DNA of 11,862 nucleotides from Candidatus Methanoperedens sp. Lineage in GTDB: Archaea; Halobacteriota; Methanosarcinia; Methanosarcinales; Methanoperedenaceae. The stretch lies in the NCBI GenBank assembly GCA_026552835.1, contig JAPMTY010000035.1, forward strand, positions 1 to 11,862. Direction: 5' to 3'. The position numbers and the translations under genes were made by a program. Shown here one piece after another: positions 6,509 through 11,862 of the stretch. The notes under the pieces were generated by a model. It had not been told where the DNA came from and ran no database searches. It saw nothing but the letters and a program-made list of their open reading frames with translations. Every line of letters starts with the position of its first letter. Position 1 is the first letter of the stretch.

Positions 6509-7914
6509 TGGTGATGGGAGATATTGAGACAGGATGCGATGTCCTTGTTATTGGAGGAGGACCTGGCGGCTATACCGCAGCGATAAGGGCGGCCCAGCTT
6601 GGCAAAGATGTGATACTTGTGGAAAAATATGACCTGGGCGGGGTTTGTGTCTATCGGGGATGCATTCCCTCCAAAATCCTGATACATGCTGCGAATATCA
6701 TATATGATATAAAGAATCCGGGAAATATCGGAATTAAGGGTTCTGTAGAATTTGATTATAAAAAAATCCAGCTTAACAGGTTCCAGATTGTTAAAAAACT
6801 AAGGGACGGGATAGCAGGCCTGTGCAAAAAATATGGAGTGCAGGTTATAAAAGGAGAAGCTTCTTTTGAATCTTCCGATAAAGCCAGGATATCCCTTCCG
6901 GATGGCACGAATTCCACCTATAAATTTGAGGACGCCATAATCGCCACGGGCTCTTATCCCCAGGAAATTCCAGCATTTCCGTTTGACGGTAAACTCATAC
7001 TAAACTCAAATGATGCTCTTGGTCTTATGAAAGTCCCTGATGACCTCGTGATAATAGGAGCGGGTTATATCGGTGTGGAACTTGGTACGATGTTCGCAAA
7101 ACTTGGGACAAAGGTGAAAATAGTGCAGCGCTCATCCAGGGTCCTGAACAGGTTCGATCCTGAAATGGTTGAAGTAGTAAGCCAGAAAATGAAAAAGCTG
7201 GGTATTGAGATATATTGTAATTCCAGGCCCCTGGATTTTCGTGCAGAAAAAAATAAGGCAGTCTTGAAGATCGTCGATGATGAAGGAAAAGAATCTGAAC
7301 TCACAGGTGATAAATTGTTTGTAGCTGTTGGCGTGAGTCCGAACAGTAAGGACCTGGGACTTGAGAATACAAGGGTTGAACTGGACAAGAGCGGTTTTAT
7401 CAAATTGGATGAAAAAAGACGAACCACCGACCCGAAAATTTATGCGGTCGGGGATATTGCGGGGCCGCCATTCCTGGCTTCCAAGGCATTCAGGGAAGGA
7501 AAAGTTGCAGCCGAAGTTATTGCCGGACTGCCAAGCGCTTTTGATAACAGGGCAATACCGCTGAATGTTTTTTCTGACCCGGAAATAGCTTCCGTTGGTC
7601 TTGACGAAGAAAGTGCGAAGAAAGAGGGTTTTGAAATAAAAACCGGCAAGTTCCCGTTTCGCGCTTCCGGAGGCGCTATGACCCTGGACAGGACTGAGGG
7701 CTTTGTGAAGGTGGTTGCAAAAACCAATGGCGAGATACTCGGCGTTCAGATCGTCGGGGCAAATGCATCCATGCTGATAGGTGAAGCGTCGCATTCCATA
7801 GAAATGGCTGCTTTCCTGGAGGACCTGGCAGGAACAATACACCCACACCCAACGCTTCCAGAAGCTCTTGCAGAGGCGGCAGAAGCAGCGCTGGGAAAGG
7901 CGATACATATATGA
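6508..7914 (+). CDS. lpdA: Dihydrolipoamide dehydrogenase, E3
   Basis: This 468-residue flavoprotein of the disulfide reductase family reoxidises the dihydrolipoyl arm of E2 and passes electrons through FAD to NAD+. Visible are the FAD-binding GGGPGGYTAA (16-25), the redox disulfide in GGVCVYRGCIPSK (Cys47 and Cys52), the NAD-binding GAGYIGVELG (184-193), the second FAD motif YAVGDIAG (312-319) and the C-terminal His-Glu pair in HPHPTLPEA (His447, Glu452) supplied by the partner subunit. Length is normal for the family. Its ATG overlaps the last base of the E2 stop codon (TAATG), implying coupled translation; ATG at 6514 is an alternative start. The VYRG between the cysteines differs from the more common LNVG. 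A role for another lipoyl system, such as glycine cleavage, is possible but the operon ties it to this complex. Confidence 0.95.
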   Translation: MVMGDIETGCDVLVIGGGPGGYTAAIRAAQLGKDVILVEKYDLGGVCVYRGCIPSKILIHAANIIYDIKNPGNIGIKGSVEFDYKKIQLNRFQIVKKLRDGIAGLCKKYGVQVIKGEASFESSDKARISLPDGTNSTYKFEDAIIATGSYPQEIPAFPFDGKLILNSNDALGLMKVPDDLVIIGAGYIGVELGTMFAKLGTKVKIVQRSSRVLNRFDPEMVEVVSQKMKKLGIEIYCNSRPLDFRAEKNKAVLKIVDDEGKESELTGDKLFVAVGVSPNSKDLGLENTRVELDKSGFIKLDEKRRTTDPKIYAVGDIAGPPFLASKAFREGKVAAEVIAGLPSAFDNRAIPLNVFSDPEIASVGLDEESAKKEGFEIKTGKFPFRASGGAMTLDRTEGFVKVVAKTNGEILGVQIVGANASMLIGEASHSIEMAAFLEDLAGTIHPHPTLPEALAEAAEAALGKAIHI

Positions 7915-7944
7915 TAATTTCGGATATCTTTCTGGCTTTGGATT

Positions 7945-7960
7945 CTTATTAATTTTTTCT
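7945..7960 (+). terminator. T-rich 3' end signal of the dehydrogenase operon
   Basis: Thirty bases past the last stop codon, CTTATTAATTTTTTCT contains a run of six T without a strong preceding stem. This fits the oligo-T termination signals of archaea. The neighbouring gene on the right is convergent, so transcription is expected to end here. Confidence 0.45.
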
Positions 7961-7980
7961 GGTCTGAGGCAAATTCACTC

Positions 7981-8054
7981 AACAACTAACTAAAACGAAC
8001 TGAAACGAACTCCGATGGCGTGAGTTCGTATAGAGTTCGTACGAGTTCGTTGTT
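7981..8054. repeat. Long inverted repeat built from ACGAACT / AGTTCGT units
   Basis: The left arm holds AACAACTAACT (7981-7991), ACGAACT (7995-8001) and ACGAACT (8005-8011). After an 11-base loop (8012-8022) the right arm holds AGTTCGT at 8023-8029, 8034-8040 and 8044-8050, ending in TGTT. The outermost unit matches its partner at 10 of 11 bases and the inner units match exactly, with mismatches confined to the 3-4-base spacers. Units recur every 10-11 bases, close to one helical turn. It lies between the 3' ends of convergent operons, so it could be a bidirectional terminator, an RNA hairpin, a tandem binding site for a dimeric protein, or a small non-autonomous mobile repeat. Confidence 0.8.
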
Positions 8055-8383
8055 AATTTTCATACCAGGACGCAGAGATCACAGAGTTACCATCGCCGGA
8101 AAGTTCTTTCTTACTTGCGCCGGTTCGTTGCAACAGAGCAGATAATCGCAGGTTGTAAGACCCTATAGTGACAGTTTAAACCGTAACTCAGCCAAATATA
8201 GGTATTAGACATCAGAATTTAGGCTGCACATGCCGAAATGATCCTACTTCCATAGTGACCTATTTATGAAATATGTCCTTACCACTAAAAATACCGACTG
8301 CTATCGAAACGTGCGGCATAATACGTAAAACAAGTGGAGTTACGTTTTAAATTCGGTTGGTGCAGGCTTATAGTATATAATTA
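8055..8383. other. Non-coding stretch between convergent operons
   Basis: No frame of convincing length or composition was found on either strand here. A weak match to the CGCAGAG/CGCAAAG repeat style occurs at 8068-8085 (GGACGCAGAGATCACAGA), recalling the better element at 11243-11311. A near-identical word, TATAGTGAC / CATAGTGAC, occurs at 8164-8172 and 8251-8259 in the same orientation. Nothing else stands out. Confidence 0.5.
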
Positions 8384-9001
8384 TTAATCTGTGTCCTTAG
8401 TAATTTTGAGAATTTCTTCAACAATGTTGTATACTTGGGTTGAAGGATTACTTTCAACACTTATTAATTCCGTTCCACTTTTTTCAAGTTTTTTGGTTAA
8501 ATTTTTTGCATTTTCAATCGCCACAGGTCTATATTTTTCCAATAAATCATAACAGTCTTTAGTTTTAGTATAGCCTGGTATACGTTTTGTTAATCGTACA
8601 TTTACTTCTTCGCGCCATATCTTGGATTGGATGTTATCAAAATGCAAAAGGTACCATAATTCAAAACTAGGATTCGAGAAACATATAATAATATCTTTGC
8701 CTGCATTTTTACAGGCTTCAGATAATTGTTTGTTTTTATTTGAATCACAATCAAAAACACACCAAATCTTATCTCCACCCTTTAAATCCAATTCTTTTCT
8801 TTTTATATAATATCTAGCCCATTCAACTAGACCTACAGGGTCAGTGTATTTATTGTTAGGTACTTCAATTGTTAAATTACAATTCCTTCTTTTATACCTA
8901 TTAAAATATATTGGCTCTGTATCACTACCCTCAGAAACAATCACGAAAACTCTTTGAATTTCTCTTGTTCCCTCTTTCCTTCGTCCATAAGGTCTGATCA
9001 T
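8384..9001 (-). CDS. rloB: RloB-like (AbiLii-type) Toprim-related protein of a defence module
   Basis: This 205-residue protein resembles the RloB family. The N-terminal part has a Toprim-like acidic motif VSEGSDTEPIYF (22-33; Glu24) and a DxD pair in WCVFDCDSN (Asp84, Asp86), which together suggest a metal-dependent nuclease-like centre. SNPSFELWYLLHF (109-121) is a hallmark segment of the family, and NPST (185-188) lies near the C terminus. Its AAAAGGA Shine-Dalgarno (complement of 9011-9017) overlaps the stop region of the upstream ATPase gene, 14 bases away, so the pair is one operon. Such pairs are known as AbiL/RloAB abortive-infection systems: the ATPase is presumed to sense infection and the Toprim-like partner to act as effector. 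The gene is very AT-rich compared with its flanks, which suggests horizontal acquisition. The effector target is unknown. Confidence 0.85.
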   Translation of the reverse strand: MIRPYGRRKEGTREIQRVFVIVSEGSDTEPIYFNRYKRRNCNLTIEVPNNKYTDPVGLVEWARYYIKRKELDLKGGDKIWCVFDCDSNKNKQLSEACKNAGKDIIICFSNPSFELWYLLHFDNIQSKIWREEVNVRLTKRIPGYTKTKDCYDLLEKYRPVAIENAKNLTKKLEKSGTELISVESNPSTQVYNIVEEILKITKDTD

Positions 9002-9015
9002 TTTAATTTATCCTT

Positions 9016-10347
9016 TTATTCTACGAATATCCTATCCTCACCTATAAAGGGTATGGCTCCATATCTTCCCGCAAGGTATCCTTTTTGAATATCCTGGTCT
9101 TTACGTTGTTTAAATTCTAAGAGAGAGTAGAGGCTGGTACTTCCAGTATTTGGATTCTTTTCTGTAAACCATATTTGGTCTCTCCTGAATAAATCCAAAC
9201 TCAATAGATTAGTATTGTGTGTTGTAAAAATTAATTGAGCATTATTTTTATTTTGAGTTGGGTCATTAAATAATTTAATTAGAAAAACGTTTAATAGATG
9301 ATGTAATTTAGTATCTAACTCATCCACTATTAATGTACGACCGTTGCTTAATGCATCAATCCAAGGGCCGATAAGTGAAAACATTTTTTTCGTTCCATCA
9401 GATTCTTCATCAAATTCAAATGATACCTTCAATTCATTACTTTTACCTTTAAAAACTGTGTGAATTGTTCTAATGTTAATTTTATTAAGGTTACCTTTAT
9501 TATCTGATATAAAAATATCATTATCAACAGAGCTCACGTTTGAAATTTGAGCAATAAGTTTACTAATTTCAATTATCTTTTCATCATTTGAAGTTATTGT
9601 TCCTTCATCGGTTGAAACTTTCTCAAAAGATGCAGAAAAATCATCAATTCCTATATCTGCTTCTTTGAAGGCTTTTAACATATATTCTTTTAAATTATTG
9701 TCCTCATTAAACCTTCTAATAGTAAATTCAGTCAAATTAAAGGTATCTTCTGCCGTTATAATTTTCAGGGTATCCTTAAACCAATCAAAAGGTTCAGATA
9801 GCTTCTGATAATTCAATTGAGTTGACCTTGACAGATAAAGAACATTTTCTAAGGTCATATCTGAAAAAAATTTTTGCTCTTTTATGTCTGCAGCAAACTT
9901 ATAATCCGTAGTATTTTCTCTCTTAAAGAGTAGTGCTTTACGACCTTCAGGATAATGATATAGAGATTCATCTATAACTTTTTCATTAGTAACTGATACT
10001 CCATAAACATATTTAGTGTTGTTTTTAATGAAAACAACATCAAATTTACTTGGCTTAGAAAGATAATTTGGATCCAGTTTGAATGGAGTTACTCCCAGTT
10101 TAGTACCTTTTTGATTTCTATGAGAATTCCTCACTAACATTTTCAAAAATCGAAACGCTAAAACGATGTTGCTCTTTCCAGAGGCATTTGCTCCATAGAT
10201 TACTGAACTTCGCAATAAACTATCTTCTCCTAATGAATTAGTTCTGATTAAATTATTATCTAAGGACTTATCAGAAGAAGATACCATACTTAAAGTTACC
10301 TTATCCTTGATAGAACGAAAATTTTCAACACTAAATTCAATTAACAT
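9016..10347 (-). CDS. rloA: RloA-like (AbiLi-type) AAA15/OLD-related ATPase of a defence module
   Basis: This 443-residue ABC/SMC-like ATPase of the AAA_15 type starts with the typical IEFSVENFRSIKD segment (3-15). It carries Walker A GANASGKSN (52-60, Lys58), a signature-like ESDGTKKMF (315-323), Walker B TLIVDELDTKLH (338-349; Asp342, Glu343) and an H-loop TTHNTNLL (His377). A coiled or helical middle section (about 170-270) separates the halves. The C-terminal GYLAGRYGAIPFI segment is usual in these proteins. There is no fused nuclease domain, consistent with the Toprim-like function being carried by the next gene. ATG at 10347 is preceded by GAGGGT on the minus strand (complement of 10356-10361, 8 bases away). 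It is the first gene of the operon and divergent from the rubrerythrin gene. The motifs are intact, so the ATPase is probably functional. Confidence 0.9.
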   Translation of the reverse strand: MLIEFSVENFRSIKDKVTLSMVSSSDKSLDNNLIRTNSLGEDSLLRSSVIYGANASGKSNIVLAFRFLKMLVRNSHRNQKGTKLGVTPFKLDPNYLSKPSKFDVVFIKNNTKYVYGVSVTNEKVIDESLYHYPEGRKALLFKRENTTDYKFAADIKEQKFFSDMTLENVLYLSRSTQLNYQKLSEPFDWFKDTLKIITAEDTFNLTEFTIRRFNEDNNLKEYMLKAFKEADIGIDDFSASFEKVSTDEGTITSNDEKIIEISKLIAQISNVSSVDNDIFISDNKGNLNKINIRTIHTVFKGKSNELKVSFEFDEESDGTKKMFSLIGPWIDALSNGRTLIVDELDTKLHHLLNVFLIKLFNDPTQNKNNAQLIFTTHNTNLLSLDLFRRDQIWFTEKNPNTGSTSLYSLLEFKQRKDQDIQKGYLAGRYGAIPFIGEDRIFVE

Positions 10348-10368
10348 TTGATTTGACCCTCAAATTAC

Positions 10369-10436
10369 AATAATTATACCGATTTTTTGTGATAAATTCA
10401 CAACTTTTAACAATTAAACTACAAAACATATAAATC
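10369..10436. promoter_or_regulatory. Divergent promoter region between the defence operon and rubrerythrin
   Basis: CATATAAAT (10427-10435) can serve as an archaeal TATA box on the plus strand, and its complement TTTATATG on the minus strand would place an RNA start near 10400, about 55 bases before the ATPase ATG. A second minus-strand AT-rich candidate, GGTATAATTAT, is the complement of 10370-10380. The region is nearly free of G and C, as expected for an intergenic promoter zone. Confidence 0.3.
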
Positions 10437-10475
10437 TTACGCCCGTATGAAGGCTTGTTTTCAGTTGTATTTGGG

Positions 10476-10484
10476 TTTAAATAG
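10476..10484 (+). promoter_or_regulatory. Candidate TATA box for rubrerythrin
   Basis: TTTAAATAG fits the archaeal TATA-box pattern. Starting 25 bases downstream would give a leader of about 150 bases before the rubrerythrin ATG at 10657. The 10485-10640 stretch contains no convincing gene. Confidence 0.3.
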
Positions 10485-10656
10485 AGATGCTGTACATAAA
10501 ATAATTCTCTATGTCCTCTGGGCGTTCCGTGGTTTTTTCATACCAGAAGATATTAAAAAGTCTCTGTCTTTGACCTTTTCGAGAAAATTTTGCTTAATTC
10601 TGGCGAAGATAAGATTAATACAAATAAAACCAGTTTATTTAACGGAGGTTTCTTAA

Positions 10657-11205
10657 ATGAAAAAAATGACAGAACAGCATCTAATCAATGCATTTGGAGG
10701 AGAAAGCCAGGCGCACATGAGGTATTTGCATTTTGCAAACCAGGCTGATAAAGACAAATTTAATAATCTGGCTCGATTATTTCGCGCAATAGCCCATGCC
10801 GAATATATACATGCAGGTGACCATTACCGGGAGCTGAAACACCTGGATGGGGGATTTGTCGCAAATAGCATGGCAGCTTTTGGGCCGGGGGATTCCGTGA
10901 AAAACCTCAAACTTTCCCTCGCCGGGGAGATATTTGAAATTGAAGAAATGTACCCTGTTTACCTGGAAGTAGCAAAATTCCAGGGAGAAAAGGGTGCGCA
11001 AAAAAGTTTTGAATGGGCATATGGCACTGAAAAAATGCACAAGCTGCTTTTTGAAAAGGCAGCCGACTCCGTTAATTCAGGAAAGGATGTCAAGCTCGGT
11101 CCAGTCCAGGTTTGTGAGGTTTGTGGTTACACCGTGGAAGGGGAAGCTCCTGATAAATGTCCCCTGTGCAGTGCGACCCGGGACAAATTCAGGGCATTCA
11201 AATAA
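10657..11205 (+). CDS. rbr: Rubrerythrin
   Basis: This 182-residue non-haem iron protein reduces hydrogen peroxide in anaerobes, with electrons usually coming from rubredoxin or a NAD(P)H-linked reductase. The N-terminal ferritin-like domain carries diiron ligands in GGESQAHMRY (Glu16), HAEYIHA (Glu49, His52), EIFEIEEMYP (Glu91-Glu97 region) and GTEKMH (Glu125, His128). The C-terminal rubredoxin-like domain has CEVCGY (Cys153, Cys156) and CPLC (Cys168, Cys171) for one Fe(Cys)4 site. Length is normal. A strong Shine-Dalgarno, GGAGG (10643-10647), lies 9 bases before the ATG. It stands alone, divergent from the defence operon and followed by a large hairpin. Composition returns to the moderate level of the dehydrogenase operon, so it is probably native. 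It implies an anaerobic or microaerobic life style. Confidence 0.96.
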   Translation: MKKMTEQHLINAFGGESQAHMRYLHFANQADKDKFNNLARLFRAIAHAEYIHAGDHYRELKHLDGGFVANSMAAFGPGDSVKNLKLSLAGEIFEIEEMYPVYLEVAKFQGEKGAQKSFEWAYGTEKMHKLLFEKAADSVNSGKDVKLGPVQVCEVCGYTVEGEAPDKCPLCSATRDKFRAFK

Positions 11206-11242
11206 AAATAGATTATAGTTGAATTCCAACAATTCAAAATGT

Positions 11243-11316
11243 CTTTGCGTCCTTTGCGCTCTTTGCGGTGAAATAAAATAATGCACCGCAAAGGACGCAA
11301 AGAGCGCAAAGTTTTT
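11243..11316 (+). terminator. Long CTTTGCG/CGCAAAG inverted repeat with T-run after rubrerythrin
   Basis: The left arm (11243-11270) holds three CTTTGCG units at a 9-base period (CTTTGCGTC, CTTTGCGCT, CTTTGCGGTG). The right arm (11284-11311) holds three CGCAAAG units. The arms pair over 28 bases apart from two places where AG and GA are exchanged, with a 13-base AT-rich loop. A run of five T follows at 11312-11316. It begins 38 bases after the rubrerythrin stop, so it can act as a terminator. The unit style matches dispersed CGCAAAG repeats seen in many archaeal and bacterial genomes, so it may primarily be a repeat element. Confidence 0.7.
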
Positions 11317-11740
11317 AGCAATTTGTAAAATAAATTATGTTCTTGAATATATTCGTTTCTCAGAGTGTTTTCATCCCCTAATCGGGAATGAATGCACTCA
11401 ATTTTTTAACCGCAAGACATTCCTTCAAGTCCACTGTATTTCTCAACAATCGGGCAATTATTATAATCTTCCGTTTCACAAAAACTTGTGATCTCAGACT
11501 GCACCGGCTTATGAAGCTTCGAGTCAAGCATACAGCGAGCGTTTTTAAAATACTGGCATCCCATGAAAATACCTCAATAGTATTTATTGCAGGACTATCT
11601 ATTAAACTTGTCGATTGTAAAAAGATACAGCAGTCGCATATTCGGGCAGGATTTTCAGCACTGACTGTAGCATTTGAGTGAGTTTAAAATCTTTTCGTTT
11701 TATAATATAATAAATCGTAAAGGCACAGTTACATAATCCA
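11317..11740. other. No convincing gene; one doubtful frame
   Basis: A plus-strand frame from ATG 11388 to a stop at 11681 could encode 97 residues (MNALNFLTARHS at its start), but it has no Shine-Dalgarno and no recognisable motif. Its second half, from the internal Met in RLMKLRVKHTA onward, looks somewhat more protein-like and could be a fragment of a decayed gene. I could not assign a family, so I leave it as unannotated sequence. Confidence 0.3.
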
Positions 11741-11823
11741 GTTATGGTCAAAGTAATATCATCACAATAAATACTTATTTATTCTTTAATGTAATGATAT
11801 TACCTGCAACTGACCATGGTAAC
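11741..11823. repeat. Nested palindrome near the right edge
   Basis: Outer arms GTTA-TGGTCA (11741-11750) and TGACCA-TGG-TAAC (11811-11823) enclose GTAATATCATCAC (11753-11765) and GTAATGATATTAC (11791-11803), complementary at 12 of 13 bases. The centre is a perfect AATAAATA-CT-TATTTATT palindrome (11766-11783). The layers have the same axis to within a few bases, so the whole ~80-base stretch can fold into one extended, very AT-rich stem. No gene overlaps it. It could be an operator for a gene beyond the edge, a terminator, a mobile-repeat copy or a structured RNA. Confidence 0.7.
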
Positions 11824-11862
11824 AATATCTTCTACATTTAAAAATATATCTGAAATCCCAAA

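Noticed and set aside
7132..7908. 258-residue minus-strand frame opposite the E3 gene
   Set aside because: Rich in Cys, Phe, Arg and His with no family features; antisense shadow of a well-supported flavoprotein gene.
7981..8054. Reading the repeated ACGAACT/AGTTCGT units as a CRISPR array
   Set aside because: Units are only 7 bases with 3-4-base spacers and switch orientation halfway; no repeat-spacer pattern and no cas genes.
8126..8165. Stretch with tRNA-like words (AGAGCAG, AATCGCAGGTTGTAAG)
   Set aside because: The words recall a tRNA D-arm and anticodon-arm boundary, but there is no T-loop, no acceptor stem and no complete cloverleaf; too little to call a tRNA remnant.
10447..10656. 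69-residue plus-strand frame ending directly before the rubrerythrin ATG
   Set aside because: No ribosome-binding site, no recognisable motif, AT-driven residue content (Leu, Ile, Phe, Lys), and it overlaps the expected leader and a TATA-like site; treated as non-coding.
11284..11311. CGCAAAG units as a CRISPR or short tandem array
   Set aside because: Three units at a 9-base period in each of two facing arms fit a hairpin repeat or terminator rather than an array with spacers.

Overview
The window reads as a stretch of archaeal chromosome, most likely a methanogen- or methanotroph-like euryarchaeon related to Methanosarcinales/Methanoperedens. That placement is an inference. It rests on TATA-box-like elements in front of several genes, T-rich 3' ends, a rubrerythrin of the type common in anaerobes, and patchy base composition typical of genomes rich in acquired genes. 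No rRNA, tRNA or other taxonomic marker is present, so an anaerobic bacterium cannot be excluded.

Region 1 (1-2983) looks bacterial in origin. It holds the 3' end of an FrsA/YcjY-type alpha/beta hydrolase, a second GC-rich alpha/beta-hydrolase esterase, a two-domain carboxymuconolactone-decarboxylase-like protein and a five-helix membrane protein. Its first 1.4 kb is much richer in GC than the rest (40 of 60 bases in 481-540). Such genes often sit together in bacterial accessory clusters for small-molecule or oxidative metabolism, and transfer from bacteria is the simplest reading.

Region 2 (3178-7914) is a compact, complete four-gene operon for a 2-oxoacid dehydrogenase complex: E1 alpha, E1 beta, lipoylated E2 and E3. 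Spacings run from a 1-base overlap to 8 bases. Together the proteins oxidatively decarboxylate a 2-oxoacid to an acyl-CoA and NADH. Pyruvate is the default guess, but branched-chain 2-oxoacids or acetoin cannot be excluded from sequence alone. All catalytic residues checked are present, so the complex should work if lipoylated; no lipoylation gene lies in the window.

Region 3 (7915-8383) is a non-coding gap between two convergent 3' ends. It carries a T-rich end signal and a striking hairpin built from repeated ACGAACT/AGTTCGT units.

Region 4 (8384-10347, minus strand) is an AT-rich two-gene operon (13 of 60 bases G/C in 9541-9600). It encodes a RloA-type AAA15 ATPase and a RloB-type Toprim-like protein, the AbiL-like abortive-infection architecture: an anti-phage module, probably acquired.

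Region 5 (10348-11862) starts with a divergent promoter region and a rubrerythrin gene for peroxide detoxification. A long inverted repeat of CTTTGCG units followed by a T-run comes next. The last ~540 bases hold no convincing gene but contain a nested palindrome near the right edge.

Nothing here is clearly a new system. The best leads are the three unexplained palindromic elements, the archaeal-looking promoter or tiny ORF overlapping the decarboxylase-like gene, and the presence of an NAD-linked 2-oxoacid dehydrogenase operon in a probable anaerobic archaeon.
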